DNA of 5,315 nucleotides from Sediminibacterium ginsengisoli (GTDB lineage: Bacteria; Bacteroidota; Bacteroidia; Chitinophagales; Chitinophagaceae): the NCBI GenBank assembly GCA_943326215.1, contig CALPSK010000079.1, positions 1 to 5,315 on the forward strand, given 5' to 3'. Made by a program: the position numbers and the translations under genes. The notes under the pieces are model-generated. The model saw only the letters and a program-made list of their open reading frames with translations, had not been told where the DNA came from and made no database searches. Within the stretch, counting starts at the first letter, position 1. The number at the start of each line of letters is the position of its first letter. Of the stretch, positions 1 through 5,315 are shown piece after piece.

Positions 1-11
1 ATTGCATGTAA

Positions 12-752
12 ATGATAAGTAATAGTGAGCTCAAATATATTCAATCTTTTGCCCATAAAAAACATTGGGCGGAAGAATCTGTGTTTATTGTAGAAGGGCC
101 TAAGATGTTGGAGGAATTATTGGCTTCTCATTGGATTATTCGTAAAATTATTGCCCTGCCTGACTGGATTCAAGCACAAGGCGCATTGCCTGCAGAAGTC
201 GTGGCAGTAGATGAGATTATGCTAGGTCGATTAAGCCTACTGCAAACACCCAATAAGGTCATGGCCATTGTTGAAAAAAAGAAAGAGGAGCAGCCCTTGG
301 TGTATAATGGAAAATTGACTTTATTATTAGATGGCATACAGGACCCTGGAAATTTAGGTACCATTATTAGAACAGCCGATTGGTTTGGTATAGATCAAAT
401 AGTAGTTTCTGAAGATACAGCGGGCTGGTATAATCCTAAAGTCATTCAAAGTACGATGGGAAGTTGTTTTAGGGTCAATCTGCGTTCAATGGATCTTGAA
501 ACACTTCTTCAAGCCAATGCAAAGTCTAAAAATAAATTACCTGTTTATGGTGCGCTATTAAATGGTAAGTCCATGCATGAAATAAAATGGGAGCCCTCTA
601 ATTTTATATTAATTGGTAATGAATCGAAAGGTATTAGAGAAAACTTAATGCCCTTTATATCGCATCCCATTTCTATTCCTAGAACGGGTGAAGCAGAATC
701 ATTGAATGCAGCAGTCGCAACGGGTATTATTTTAGCGAATGCAAAAGCTTGA
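12..752 (+). CDS. TrmH/SpoU-family RNA 2'-O-methyltransferase
   Basis: A 246-residue cytoplasmic SPOUT-class enzyme that probably transfers a methyl group from S-adenosylmethionine to a ribose 2'-OH in rRNA or tRNA. Residues about 7-90 look like the SpoU substrate-binding domain (FIVEGPKMLEELL near 25-37). Residues about 102-244 form the trefoil-knot catalytic domain and carry all three family motifs: motif 1 DPGNLGTIIRTA (111-122, with Asn114 and Arg120), motif 2 IGNESKGI (201-208) and motif 3 SIPRTGEAESLNAAVA (221-236). The length fits the RlmB/TrmH-like subfamily. The ATG at 12 gives the expected N-terminus (SELKYIQSF) and has no visible Shine-Dalgarno, as is usual in Bacteroidota. Its promoter would lie left of the window. 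It converges on the permease gene with a 14-bp gap. The family is certain; the exact RNA target cannot be read from the sequence. Confidence 0.93.
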   Translation: MISNSELKYIQSFAHKKHWAEESVFIVEGPKMLEELLASHWIIRKIIALPDWIQAQGALPAEVVAVDEIMLGRLSLLQTPNKVMAIVEKKKEEQPLVYNGKLTLLLDGIQDPGNLGTIIRTADWFGIDQIVVSEDTAGWYNPKVIQSTMGSCFRVNLRSMDLETLLQANAKSKNKLPVYGALLNGKSMHEIKWEPSNFILIGNESKGIRENLMPFISHPISIPRTGEAESLNAAVATGIILANAKA

Positions 753-772
753 TTAAATTAATTAGCTTAATC
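751..772. terminator. weak hairpin between convergent genes
   Basis: GATTAA (751-756) and TTAATC (767-772) form a 6-bp stem around a 10-nt AT-rich loop. The structure overlaps the stop codons of both converging genes. It is the only symmetric structure in this short gap and could serve as a weak two-way terminator. It is AT-only apart from one closing pair and lacks a clear U-tract, so this is a tentative call. Confidence 0.2.
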
Positions 773-1954
773 GAACTGAATAGCTTTTGCCGGAGAGATT
801 TTCTTAATCCATAAGGTAGGAACTAAGAAAGAGATATAACTTATAATGGCAGTGCCAATAAGAACGCTTATAATTTGAACAGCGTCCATTTTAATAGGTA
901 ATTCTTTGATAAAGTAGGCCGACTCGTCCATTTGTATCCAACCTGTTGTTGCTTGTAAGTAGGATAAGCCAAGACCTATAATAGCGCCTAGTAGTATGCC
1001 GGTCCAACAAATAAAACTTGCTTGGTATAAAAATATTTTTCTAATAAAATTTTGAGAAGCACCTAAGGCAGTGAGTGTACCTATCATGGTTATTCTCTCT
1101 AACATTATTATAAATAAACAAGTAAGTAAATTAATGATGGCTACAATTAGCATTATAGTAATAGTTACATTTCTGTTTATGGTCTGAACACCTATCCAAT
1201 CAAAAATTTGAGGATAATAATTTTTAATGGAAGTAGCTACCCAATTTTCAGGAAGTATTTTTTGTAGCGCTGATGTGGTAGCTTCAATGGGAGCATTTTC
1301 ATTTAATACAATCGAATAACCTTCTACTAGTTCATTGTTATTTAATTGTTGTAGTAGTTTTATATCCACTAAAACAAACTGATTATCATATTCTTCAATA
1401 CCAGAATGATAAATGCCCGCCACTTTTAATTTTCTTTGTTGAACAGCGCCTGTATTTAAAAAATAAAGCCGCACTGTTGCACCTAATTGAACATTTAATT
1501 TCTTTGCAATATTATCTGAAATGATAATTTCATTCAGCATGCTATCTTTTGCAGGGGTAGTCCAACCTTTTCCTTTTCTTAAAAAAGGTATTTGAGTAGA
1601 AGCAGGTATTCCTCTTGCCACCACCCCTTCAATGTCTTGCTCAAAAGAAAGCACTGTTGATTGACTCACAAAAGGAGTAATTGTTTTTACAGCTGTATTT
1701 TTTTGAAAGGCTGCTAAGGTATTTGCGTCTTGTTCTAAGGGTTCTCCACTTACGGAAGCGACTCTAATATGTCCCCAGAACTGATACACTTTATTGGCAA
1801 TGGTTGCCTGAAACCCGTTCACTATAGAAAAAGTAAGTAAGATAGCTGCCACACTAATGGCAGTTGCTGCAATAGATAGCCTTACTATAAAACGAGTATA
1901 GTTTTTTTGTTTTTGAAAACTTATTCTTTTAGCTATTTCAAAGGCAGTGGACAA
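767..1954 (-). CDS. FtsX/LolE-family ABC transporter permease, TTG start
   Basis: A 395-residue inner-membrane permease of the lipoprotein-releasing (LolC/E) or MacB-like type, which would work with a separate ATPase not in this window. It has the family's four-helix layout: TM1 about 24-46 (ending in the conserved SIVNGFQ), a large periplasmic MacB-PCD-like domain about 50-255, then TM2 about 263-284, TM3 about 310-334 and TM4 about 359-380. The cytoplasmic stretch LERITMIGTLTALGAS (about 285-300) is the typical ATPase-coupling segment, and the end PTLWIKKISPAKAIQFD is also typical. The start codon is TTG: no ATG or GTG lies between it and the upstream in-frame stop at 1988-1990, and the next methionine is deep in the periplasmic domain. 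The N-terminus FEIAKRISFQKQK matches the family's usual start. It probably moves lipoproteins or a related lipid-linked substrate, but FtsX-fold permeases have diverse roles, so the substrate is inferred. Confidence 0.9.
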   Translation of the reverse strand: MSTAFEIAKRISFQKQKNYTRFIVRLSIAATAISVAAILLTFSIVNGFQATIANKVYQFWGHIRVASVSGEPLEQDANTLAAFQKNTAVKTITPFVSQSTVLSFEQDIEGVVARGIPASTQIPFLRKGKGWTTPAKDSMLNEIIISDNIAKKLNVQLGATVRLYFLNTGAVQQRKLKVAGIYHSGIEEYDNQFVLVDIKLLQQLNNNELVEGYSIVLNENAPIEATTSALQKILPENWVATSIKNYYPQIFDWIGVQTINRNVTITIMLIVAIINLLTCLFIIMLERITMIGTLTALGASQNFIRKIFLYQASFICWTGILLGAIIGLGLSYLQATTGWIQMDESAYFIKELPIKMDAVQIISVLIGTAIISYISFLVPTLWIKKISPAKAIQFD

Positions 1955-1968
1955 TGCGTAATTTTTAA

Positions 1969-1976
1969 CAAATCTA
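1969..1976 (-). promoter_or_regulatory. Bacteroidota -7 box for the permease gene
   Basis: Read on the minus strand this is TAGATTTG, a perfect match to the Bacteroidota -7 consensus TAnnTTTG. It lies 14 bases upstream of the TTG start, so transcription would begin about 10 nt before the codon. That short leader leaves no room for a start further upstream and so supports the TTG start. No clear -33 TTG is seen. Confidence 0.5.
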
Positions 1977-2009
1977 GTTTTTTCTGTTTATAAATTAGGA
2001 TTAAAAGGG

Positions 2010-2017
2010 TAGTTTCG
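2010..2017 (+). promoter_or_regulatory. possible -7 box for the T9SS plug-like gene
   Basis: TAGTTTCG differs from TAnnTTTG at one position and ends 21 bases before the ATG at 2039. It lies in the 84-bp region between two divergent genes, where a forward promoter is expected. No good -33 element is visible, so this is tentative. Confidence 0.3.
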
Positions 2018-2038
2018 TAGTGACCAATAACCAAGTTC

Positions 2039-3316
2039 ATGTTAAAAAGATACTTATGGATGGCTTTACTAATAGGACTTCATGCAGTAAAGGGCCATGG
2101 TCAATCCAATCCTGATAGTATTTATCAAAATAGCATACATACTGTATTAATCCATCCTGTGAATAAGCCACTAGCCATTCCAGTTGTACCTCTCAATGGA
2201 CTAAGTCCGCTATTAATAAGCTTTGACGATTTCAAAAATGATTACCAAGACTATTATTATTCAGTAGAACTAAGAAATGCCGATTGGTCAGCCGTCCCCA
2301 TGTCTGCCTTTGATTATTTACAAGGGTTTAATCAAAATAAAATTTCTAATTTTTCGGTTTCATCTATTGCTACGCAAAGGTATTATCATTACGAATTTAA
2401 TTTTCCTAATGCACAGGCTAGGCCAACACAGTCTGGAAATTATATTTTAAAAGTATTTAAAAATGGCAATGCCAATGAGTTGGTTTTCACAAGACGATTT
2501 TTTGTAACAGAAGACCAAGTGAGCATGGCTGCTACTGTGCAAGAACCTTTCGATGCTCAAATTTCTAAGACACATCAAAAAATACAGTTGGTATTAGATG
2601 TTAAGAAAATTCCTTTCTTCCAAACCGATCAAATCAAGGCTACTATTATACAAAACTACAGATACAATGATGCGCTTACATTAGCAGCACCCAATTTCAT
2701 AAGAGGTAACTTATTAGAATACAATAGTGAAGATCAATTTATTTTTCCTGCAGGCAAGGAAGCCAGGTGGTTAGATATTCAAAATTTAAGATTAAGATCG
2801 GATAGAGTTACAGATATCAATTCAAAAGCAGATAGAGCCATTATAAGTGTTAAGCCCGATTTATCAAGAGCGAGCACTGCTTATTACACATTTAACGACT
2901 TGAATGGAAATTTTATCATTTCCAATACAGAGTCTCTACAAAGTGAAAATCAAAACGATTATGCGACAGTGAATTTCACTTATTTTCCTAAAGATAAAAT
3001 TCCGTTTATAGGTATGAAATTATATTTAGCAGGGGCACTTACAAATAATATATTGAATAAAGATGCTGAAATGATTTTTGACCCAGCCTTGGGTTACTAT
3101 AAAAAGTCATTACTATTAAAACAAGGTTATTATAGTTATAACTATGTTCTTAGAGAACAAAATAGCTTCAATCCCTTAAACGATTTTACGGAAACCGAGG
3201 GGAATCATTGGGAAACTGAAAATAACTATTCCATTATGGTTTATTACCGACCTCCAGGTGCAAGACACGACCATATTATAGGTTTTGGCGCTGTAAATTC
3301 TAGGCAAAATTGGTAG
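2039..3316 (+). CDS. secreted type IX secretion system plug-like protein (DUF5103 family)
   Basis: A 425-residue exported protein of the DUF5103/T9SS-plug family, found in Bacteroidota. In structural work on the T9SS, the plug protein closes the periplasmic side of the large SprA outer-membrane translocon when no substrate is present; assigning that job here is by family. Residues 1 to about 21 form a Sec signal peptide (positive MLKRY, hydrophobic WMALLIGL, small residues near GHG-QS). No lipobox cysteine is seen, so a soluble periplasmic protein is likely. The body is beta-rich with many aromatics: an N-terminal domain with LLISFDDF and YYYSVELRNADW (about 58-82), then Ig-like segments. The end has YYRPPGARHDHIIGFGAVNS (402-421), typical of the family tail. 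The ATG at 2039 starts the signal peptide directly. Nothing suggests truncation. The gene is monocistronic, since ffs has its own promoter straight after it. Confidence 0.85.
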   Translation: MLKRYLWMALLIGLHAVKGHGQSNPDSIYQNSIHTVLIHPVNKPLAIPVVPLNGLSPLLISFDDFKNDYQDYYYSVELRNADWSAVPMSAFDYLQGFNQNKISNFSVSSIATQRYYHYEFNFPNAQARPTQSGNYILKVFKNGNANELVFTRRFFVTEDQVSMAATVQEPFDAQISKTHQKIQLVLDVKKIPFFQTDQIKATIIQNYRYNDALTLAAPNFIRGNLLEYNSEDQFIFPAGKEARWLDIQNLRLRSDRVTDINSKADRAIISVKPDLSRASTAYYTFNDLNGNFIISNTESLQSENQNDYATVNFTYFPKDKIPFIGMKLYLAGALTNNILNKDAEMIFDPALGYYKKSLLLKQGYYSYNYVLREQNSFNPLNDFTETEGNHWETENNYSIMVYYRPPGARHDHIIGFGAVNSRQNW

Positions 3317-3328
3317 TATTTTTTTTGC

Positions 3329-3336
3329 TATATTTG
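3329..3336 (+). promoter_or_regulatory. -7 box of the SRP RNA gene
   Basis: TATATTTG matches TAnnTTTG exactly and ends 4 bases before the first base of the SRP RNA terminal helix, which is the spacing expected for transcription starting at about 3341. A TTG at 3310-3312, inside the last codons of the preceding gene, could be the -33 element with a slightly short 16-bp spacer. Confidence 0.65.
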
Positions 3337-3340
3337 CAGC

Positions 3341-3434
3341 GGCAGGTCTTACACAACCAGCTCCTGTTGAAACTCCCCAGGGCAGGAATGCAGCAAGGAT
3401 AGATGGTTGAGCGGTGTGATGTAAGTAGCCTGCC
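3341..3434 (+). ncRNA. ffs: signal recognition particle RNA, small bacterial type (4.5S-like)
   Basis: A hairpin-like RNA of about 94 nt that binds Ffh to form the SRP, which targets nascent membrane proteins to FtsY and the Sec translocon. The Ffh-binding domain IV is clear: symmetric loop strands CAGG (3378-3381) and AGCA (3392-3395) flank the pair GCA/TGC (3382-3384 with 3389-3391), capped by a GGAA tetraloop (3385-3388). The two ends pair: GGCAGG (3341-3346) with CCTGCC (3429-3434), then CTTAC (3348-3352) with GTAAG (3421-3425). AACCA (3355-3359) pairs with TGGTT (3404-3408) further in. There is no Alu domain, as in most Gram-negative SRP RNAs. Ends are set from the helix and the upstream -7 box and may be off by a few bases. 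Identification is firm. Confidence 0.93.
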
Positions 3435-3442
3435 ATTTTTTA
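3421..3442 (+). terminator. terminator formed by the SRP RNA terminal helix
   Basis: The 3' strand of the SRP RNA closing helix (CCTGCC at 3429-3434) is followed at once by ATTTTTTA. The helix plus U-run has the form of an intrinsic terminator, so the RNA can end without a separate hairpin. Some read-through into the transaldolase gene, which has no clear -7 box of its own, remains possible. Confidence 0.55.
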
Positions 3443-3472
3443 TTATTCTAGACAATTATTAAAACAATTTGT

Positions 3473-4123
3473 ATGAAATTTTTCATTGACACAGGTAATT
3501 TAGCTCAAATTAAAGAAGCCAATGACTTAGGTATTTTAGATGGTGTAACCACGAATCCTAGTTTAATGGCGCAAGTGGGTGTTAAAGGAGAGGCAGCTAT
3601 TGCAGCTCATTATAAAGCTATTTGTGAATTAGTGAATGGAGATATTAGTGCAGAGGTATTGTCTACCGATTTTGCTACCATGGTAGAAGAAGGTAAAAAA
3701 TTAGCTGCTATTCATAAAAACATTGTGGTAAAAGTGCCTATGATTAAAGACGGTATTAAAGCCATTAAGTGGTTCACCGATAATGGTATTCGTACCAACT
3801 GTACTTTAATTTTTTCTGCTGGTCAAGCTATTTTAGCTGCTAAAGCAGGGGCTAGTTATGTTTCTCCCTTTATTGGAAGAATTGACGATAGCTCTTGGGA
3901 TGGAATGGAATTAATTAGTCAAATTAGACATATTTACGATGTACAAGGTTTCAAAACAGAAATATTAGCCGCTTCTATTCGTAATGCTTTACATATTGTA
4001 AAAGCGGCAGAAGCAGGTGCCGATGTTTGTACTTGTCCTTTAGATTCAATATTAGGATTGTTAAAACACCCTTTAACCGATATAGGTTTAGCGAAGTTTT
4101 TAGAAGACGCTAAGAAAATGTAA
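3473..4123 (+). CDS. tal: small transaldolase, TalC/Fsa subfamily
   Basis: A 216-residue cytoplasmic class I aldolase-fold enzyme. Transaldolases of this size move a dihydroxyacetone unit between sedoheptulose-7-phosphate and glyceraldehyde-3-phosphate in the non-oxidative pentose phosphate pathway; the sister enzyme cleaves fructose-6-phosphate. Visible signatures are Asp6 in FFIDTGN, GVTTNPSLM (24-32, with Asn28), Glu61, the Schiff-base lysine Lys87 in VVKVPM (85-90), TNCTLIFS (108-115), SPFIGRIDD (131-139) and LAASIR (165-170). Phe133 in SPFIGR sits where E. coli fructose-6-phosphate aldolase has a tyrosine and Bacillus-type transaldolase a phenylalanine (comparison from memory). Transaldolase activity is therefore likelier, although database names often say fructose-6-phosphate aldolase. 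The length is full for the family. The ATG at 3473 gives the standard N-terminus. The gene ends in its own strong terminator. Confidence 0.92.
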   Translation: MKFFIDTGNLAQIKEANDLGILDGVTTNPSLMAQVGVKGEAAIAAHYKAICELVNGDISAEVLSTDFATMVEEGKKLAAIHKNIVVKVPMIKDGIKAIKWFTDNGIRTNCTLIFSAGQAILAAKAGASYVSPFIGRIDDSSWDGMELISQIRHIYDVQGFKTEILAASIRNALHIVKAAEAGADVCTCPLDSILGLLKHPLTDIGLAKFLEDAKKM

Positions 4124-4154
4124 TGTTTGACACTAATAAAATTTAATGATTTTG

Positions 4155-4183
4155 AAAAGCCTCGCAATTTGCGGGGCTTTTTT
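4155..4183 (+). terminator. intrinsic terminator after the transaldolase gene
   Basis: AAAAGCCTCGC (4155-4165) pairs with GCGGGGCTTTT (4171-4181) in an 11-bp stem with one G-U pair and a 5-nt AATTT loop, and the T-run continues to 4183. It starts 31 bases after the stop codon. This is the clearest terminator in the window, and the A-run on its left could let it work in both directions. It isolates hicAB from upstream transcription. Confidence 0.88.
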
Positions 4184-4302
4184 ATTGACACACATTTATT
4201 TATTCACTCTTTAGAAAATCTCCGAACGTATAAGTTTTATAAGCTTTGCGGTTTATTCCATTTTAATTTCTTGAATTTAGCTTGAATATTTTATTTTTTA
4301 AT

Positions 4303-4320
4303 GATATATAATTATATATC
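4303..4320. promoter_or_regulatory. 18-bp perfect palindrome overlapping the hicAB -7 box
   Basis: GATATATAATTATATATC reads the same on both strands, and its last four bases (TATC) are the first half of the -7 box. A dimeric regulator bound here would block the promoter. It is AT-only between the end bases, so its symmetry is less striking than its length suggests. Confidence 0.4.
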
Positions 4321-4324
4321 TTTG
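4317..4324 (+). promoter_or_regulatory. Bacteroidota -7 box of the hicAB operon
   Basis: TATCTTTG is a perfect TAnnTTTG match ending 14 bases before the hicA ATG. Transcription would start near 4329, giving a leader of about 10 nt. A T-run at 4293-4299 may serve as a poor -33 region; no TTG is present at the right spacing. Confidence 0.6.
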
Positions 4325-4338
4325 TAAAATCAAGCTAA

Positions 4339-4533
4339 ATGATAAAAAAGGTTAAGGAGATGATTAAAATAATTGAACTTGATGGCTGGGTTTTATATGC
4401 TCAAAAAGGGAGTCATAAACAATATAAGCATCCGACAAAGAAAGGAAGGGTCACTATTCCTGATCATGGAAAGAGCGAAGTATTAGAGCACATGATTGTG
4501 AAGTCAATTTTAAAACAAGCAGGGTTATTGTAA
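4339..4533 (+). CDS. hicA: HicA-family mRNA interferase toxin
   Basis: A 64-residue toxin of the HicA (YcfA-like) family, with a double-stranded-RNA-binding-like fold that cleaves mRNA and arrests growth unless HicB binds it. The sequence shows DGWVLYAQKGSHKQYKHP (15-32), with the catalytic histidine expected to be His26 in GSH, then GRVTIPDHG (36-44) and the family ending VKSILKQAGLL (54-64). Length and residues are those of an intact toxin. The ATG at 4339 is preferred because MIKKVKEMIKIIELDGW aligns with the usual N-terminus and because it follows the -7 box closely. Met8 (4360) is an alternative and has AAAAGG 8 bases upstream. The hicB start lies 17 bp after the stop, which is the usual toxin-first operon order. 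Confidence 0.92.
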   Translation: MIKKVKEMIKIIELDGWVLYAQKGSHKQYKHPTKKGRVTIPDHGKSEVLEHMIVKSILKQAGLL

Positions 4534-4550
4534 ATTATAATATTAAAATT

Positions 4551-4955
4551 ATGAAACAAAATATTGTTGAAATTTTCTTTGCTGGTAAAAACTTCTCAGC
4601 ACATATACCAATACTGCCTGGTTGTATATCTACTGGGAAAACCCCTGACGAAATAAAAAATAAAATTCAAGAAGCTATTGAATTTCACTTGGAAGGTGTT
4701 AAGGAAGATGGCGAATTGCCTCCTGTTTCATTTAGAGGAAAGTACGAGTTAGTTTATAAATTTGATACTCAAAGTTTATTAAAATATTACAAGAACGTAA
4801 TTACCGGTTCGGCTTTAGAAAAGTATTCTGGAATAAATCAGAAACAATTAAACCATTATGCCAATTTACATCGTAAGCCTAGGGTAGAGCAAATAAATAA
4901 AATAAAATTAGCTTTTCATAATCTTGGCAAAGAGCTAATGTCAGTTGAATTATAA
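4551..4955 (+). CDS. hicB: HicB-family antitoxin with C-terminal helix-turn-helix
   Basis: A 134-residue antitoxin that should bind and neutralise HicA and repress the operon. Residues about 1-62 form the degraded RNase H-like HicB fold: FSAHIPILPGCISTGKTPDE (15-34), then the helix IKNKIQEAIEFHLEG (35-49) and GELPPVS (54-60). Residues about 74-130 look like an XRE-type DNA-binding domain, with SALEKYSGINQKQLNHYANL (87-106) as the helix-turn-helix and RKPRVEQINKIKLAFHNLGK following. This two-domain form is the one linked to autoregulation through operators, which fits the repeats upstream of hicA. The ATG at 4551 has no Shine-Dalgarno. The gene is intact. Both genes look similar in base composition to their neighbours by eye, so recent transfer is not evident. 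Confidence 0.9.
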   Translation: MKQNIVEIFFAGKNFSAHIPILPGCISTGKTPDEIKNKIQEAIEFHLEGVKEDGELPPVSFRGKYELVYKFDTQSLLKYYKNVITGSALEKYSGINQKQLNHYANLHRKPRVEQINKIKLAFHNLGKELMSVEL

Positions 4956-4994
4956 TTTAATAATATTTTTATTGATGCTTCAATGCTTCGCGAA

Positions 4995-5032
4995 GTTTTT
5001 CGAATCTCATAAAAAATTAAGATTCGAAAAAC
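4995..5032. terminator. 13-bp perfect inverted repeat between hicB and alkD
   Basis: GTTTTTCGAATCT (4995-5007) and AGATTCGAAAAAC (5020-5032) form a perfect 13-bp stem with a 12-nt AT-rich loop, ending one base from the stop codon of the minus-strand alkylation repair gene. Its place between two converging genes suggests a two-way transcription stop or an mRNA 3'-end stabiliser. Neither side has a U-run after the stem, so it is not a standard intrinsic terminator. Confidence 0.5.
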
Positions 5033-5033
5033 C

Positions 5034-5315
5034 TTAACAATGTTTAAGCGCTTCGCGCTTAGATAAATTAGATAAAGAGGGGTGATCCTTTATAAATTGG
5101 ATTACCCATTTTTTATTCTTGTAGGCATAGGCGCGAAGTGCCCAGCCAATGGCTTTACGGATAAAAAATTCTTCTTCCAATGCGCAATTTTCTATATACT
5201 TGGTAAGTAGTTGCGTGTCGGTTTTATCCTTGTACATGAGTTGAAATAAGATACTCATTCTTTGCAGCCATTTATTGCTTGACTTATTCCATTTAGAAGT
5301 CGTGGGCTTTGTATA
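5034..5315 (-). CDS. AlkD-like DNA alkylation repair protein, C-terminal part (start outside window)
   Basis: Only the last 93 codons are in the window. The frame stays open from the stop at 5034-5036 to the right edge, where it begins YTKPTTSKWNKSSNKWLQRM, so the methionine at 5258 is internal. AlkD proteins are HEAT-like-repeat DNA glycosylases that remove positively charged alkylated bases such as 3-methyladenine and 7-methylguanine. Family marks include the W-x-x-S-x-N-x-WLQR helix, MYKDKTDTQLL, and FFIRKAIGWALRAYAYKN followed by KKWVIQFI. The tryptophan in AIGW probably corresponds to the substrate-pocket tryptophan of Bacillus AlkD (from memory, not aligned). The end LSNLSKREALKHC is the typical AlkD tail. 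The C-terminus looks complete. The gene converges on hicAB and is probably unrelated to it. Confidence 0.85.
   Translation of the reverse strand, partial: YTKPTTSKWNKSSNKWLQRMSILFQLMYKDKTDTQLLTKYIENCALEEEFFIRKAIGWALRAYAYKNKKWVIQFIKDHPSLSNLSKREALKHC

Larger units (their letters stand above)
4184..4338. other. intergenic region upstream of hicAB
   Basis: This AT-rich spacer holds no supportable gene. Its left part has only a small stem (TATAA 4229-4233 with TTATA 4237-4241). Its right part holds the hicAB promoter and candidate operators, listed separately. Confidence 0.6.
4275..4340. promoter_or_regulatory. 11-bp inverted repeat flanking the hicAB promoter (candidate HicB operator)
   Basis: ATTTAGCTTGA (4275-4285) and its exact reverse complement TCAAGCTAAAT (4330-4340) are separated by 44 bp. 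The -7 box lies between them, and the right arm covers the first two bases of the hicA ATG. HicB antitoxins with a DNA-binding domain are known to bind inverted repeats in their own promoter, so this is a plausible two-site operator. The arms could also pair in RNA transcribed from further upstream. The repeat is seen directly; binding is inferred. Confidence 0.5.

Noticed and set aside
170..364. 64-codon minus-strand reading frame inside the methyltransferase gene
   Set aside because: It lies entirely antisense to a gene with all three family motifs, and its translation shows no recognisable domain.
3176..3436. 86-codon minus-strand reading frame across the end of the plug-like gene and the SRP RNA
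   Set aside because: It runs antisense to a conserved protein tail and to a structured RNA; its translation has no family features.
3934..4191. 85-codon minus-strand reading frame over the transaldolase 3' end
   Set aside because: It is antisense to conserved transaldolase sequence and runs through the terminator hairpin.
4229..4248. TATAA/TTATA small stem followed by CTTTG, considered as a promoter or small RNA
   Set aside because: The stem is only 5 A-T pairs, and the nearest TA is one base too far from TTTG to make a TAnnTTTG box.
4184..5033. hicAB region as a larger new defence or mobile system
   Set aside because: Only the two known toxin-antitoxin genes are present. No integrase, transposase, terminal repeats or target duplications are visible.
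5256..5258. Methionine codon on the minus strand as the start of a 74-residue protein
   Set aside because: The frame continues upstream to the window edge with AlkD-like residues (SSNKWLQR), so this methionine is internal.

Overview
The window is AT-rich DNA from a member of the Bacteroidota, most likely a Chitinophagaceae-like lineage; the family placement is inference. The grounds are a protein of the type IX secretion system plug family, which is found only in this phylum, perfect or near-perfect Bacteroidota -7 boxes (TAnnTTTG) upstream of several genes, and the near absence of Shine-Dalgarno sequences.

Layout, left to right. A TrmH/SpoU-family RNA 2'-O-methyltransferase (12-752, +) converges on an FtsX/LolE-type ABC transporter permease (767-1954, -), which starts at a TTG codon. 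An 84-bp divergent promoter region separates the permease from a secreted T9SS plug-like protein (DUF5103 family, 2039-3316, +). The small bacterial SRP RNA gene (ffs, about 3341-3434, +) starts about 24 nt after that stop codon and has its own -7 box and terminator. A small transaldolase of the TalC/Fsa subfamily (3473-4123, +) follows and ends in a strong intrinsic terminator. After a 155-bp intergenic region comes a hicA-hicB type II toxin-antitoxin operon (4339-4955, +). The right edge holds the C-terminal 93 residues of an AlkD-like DNA alkylation repair protein (5034-5315, -), whose start lies outside the window.

Most of the window is core housekeeping: RNA modification, lipoprotein export or a related ABC function, protein targeting by SRP, T9SS secretion and the pentose phosphate pathway. 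The hicAB pair is the accessory element. It sits between a terminator on its left and a 13-bp inverted repeat on its right. Its promoter region carries a perfect 11-bp inverted repeat, one arm of which covers the hicA start codon, and a perfect 18-bp palindrome overlapping the -7 box. These are good candidates for HicB autoregulatory operators.

I see no new multi-gene system here. The observations most worth checking are the hicAB operator architecture, the TTG start of the permease, and the palindrome-rich spacer downstream of alkD, which can encode a short peptide resembling AlkD's own C-terminus.
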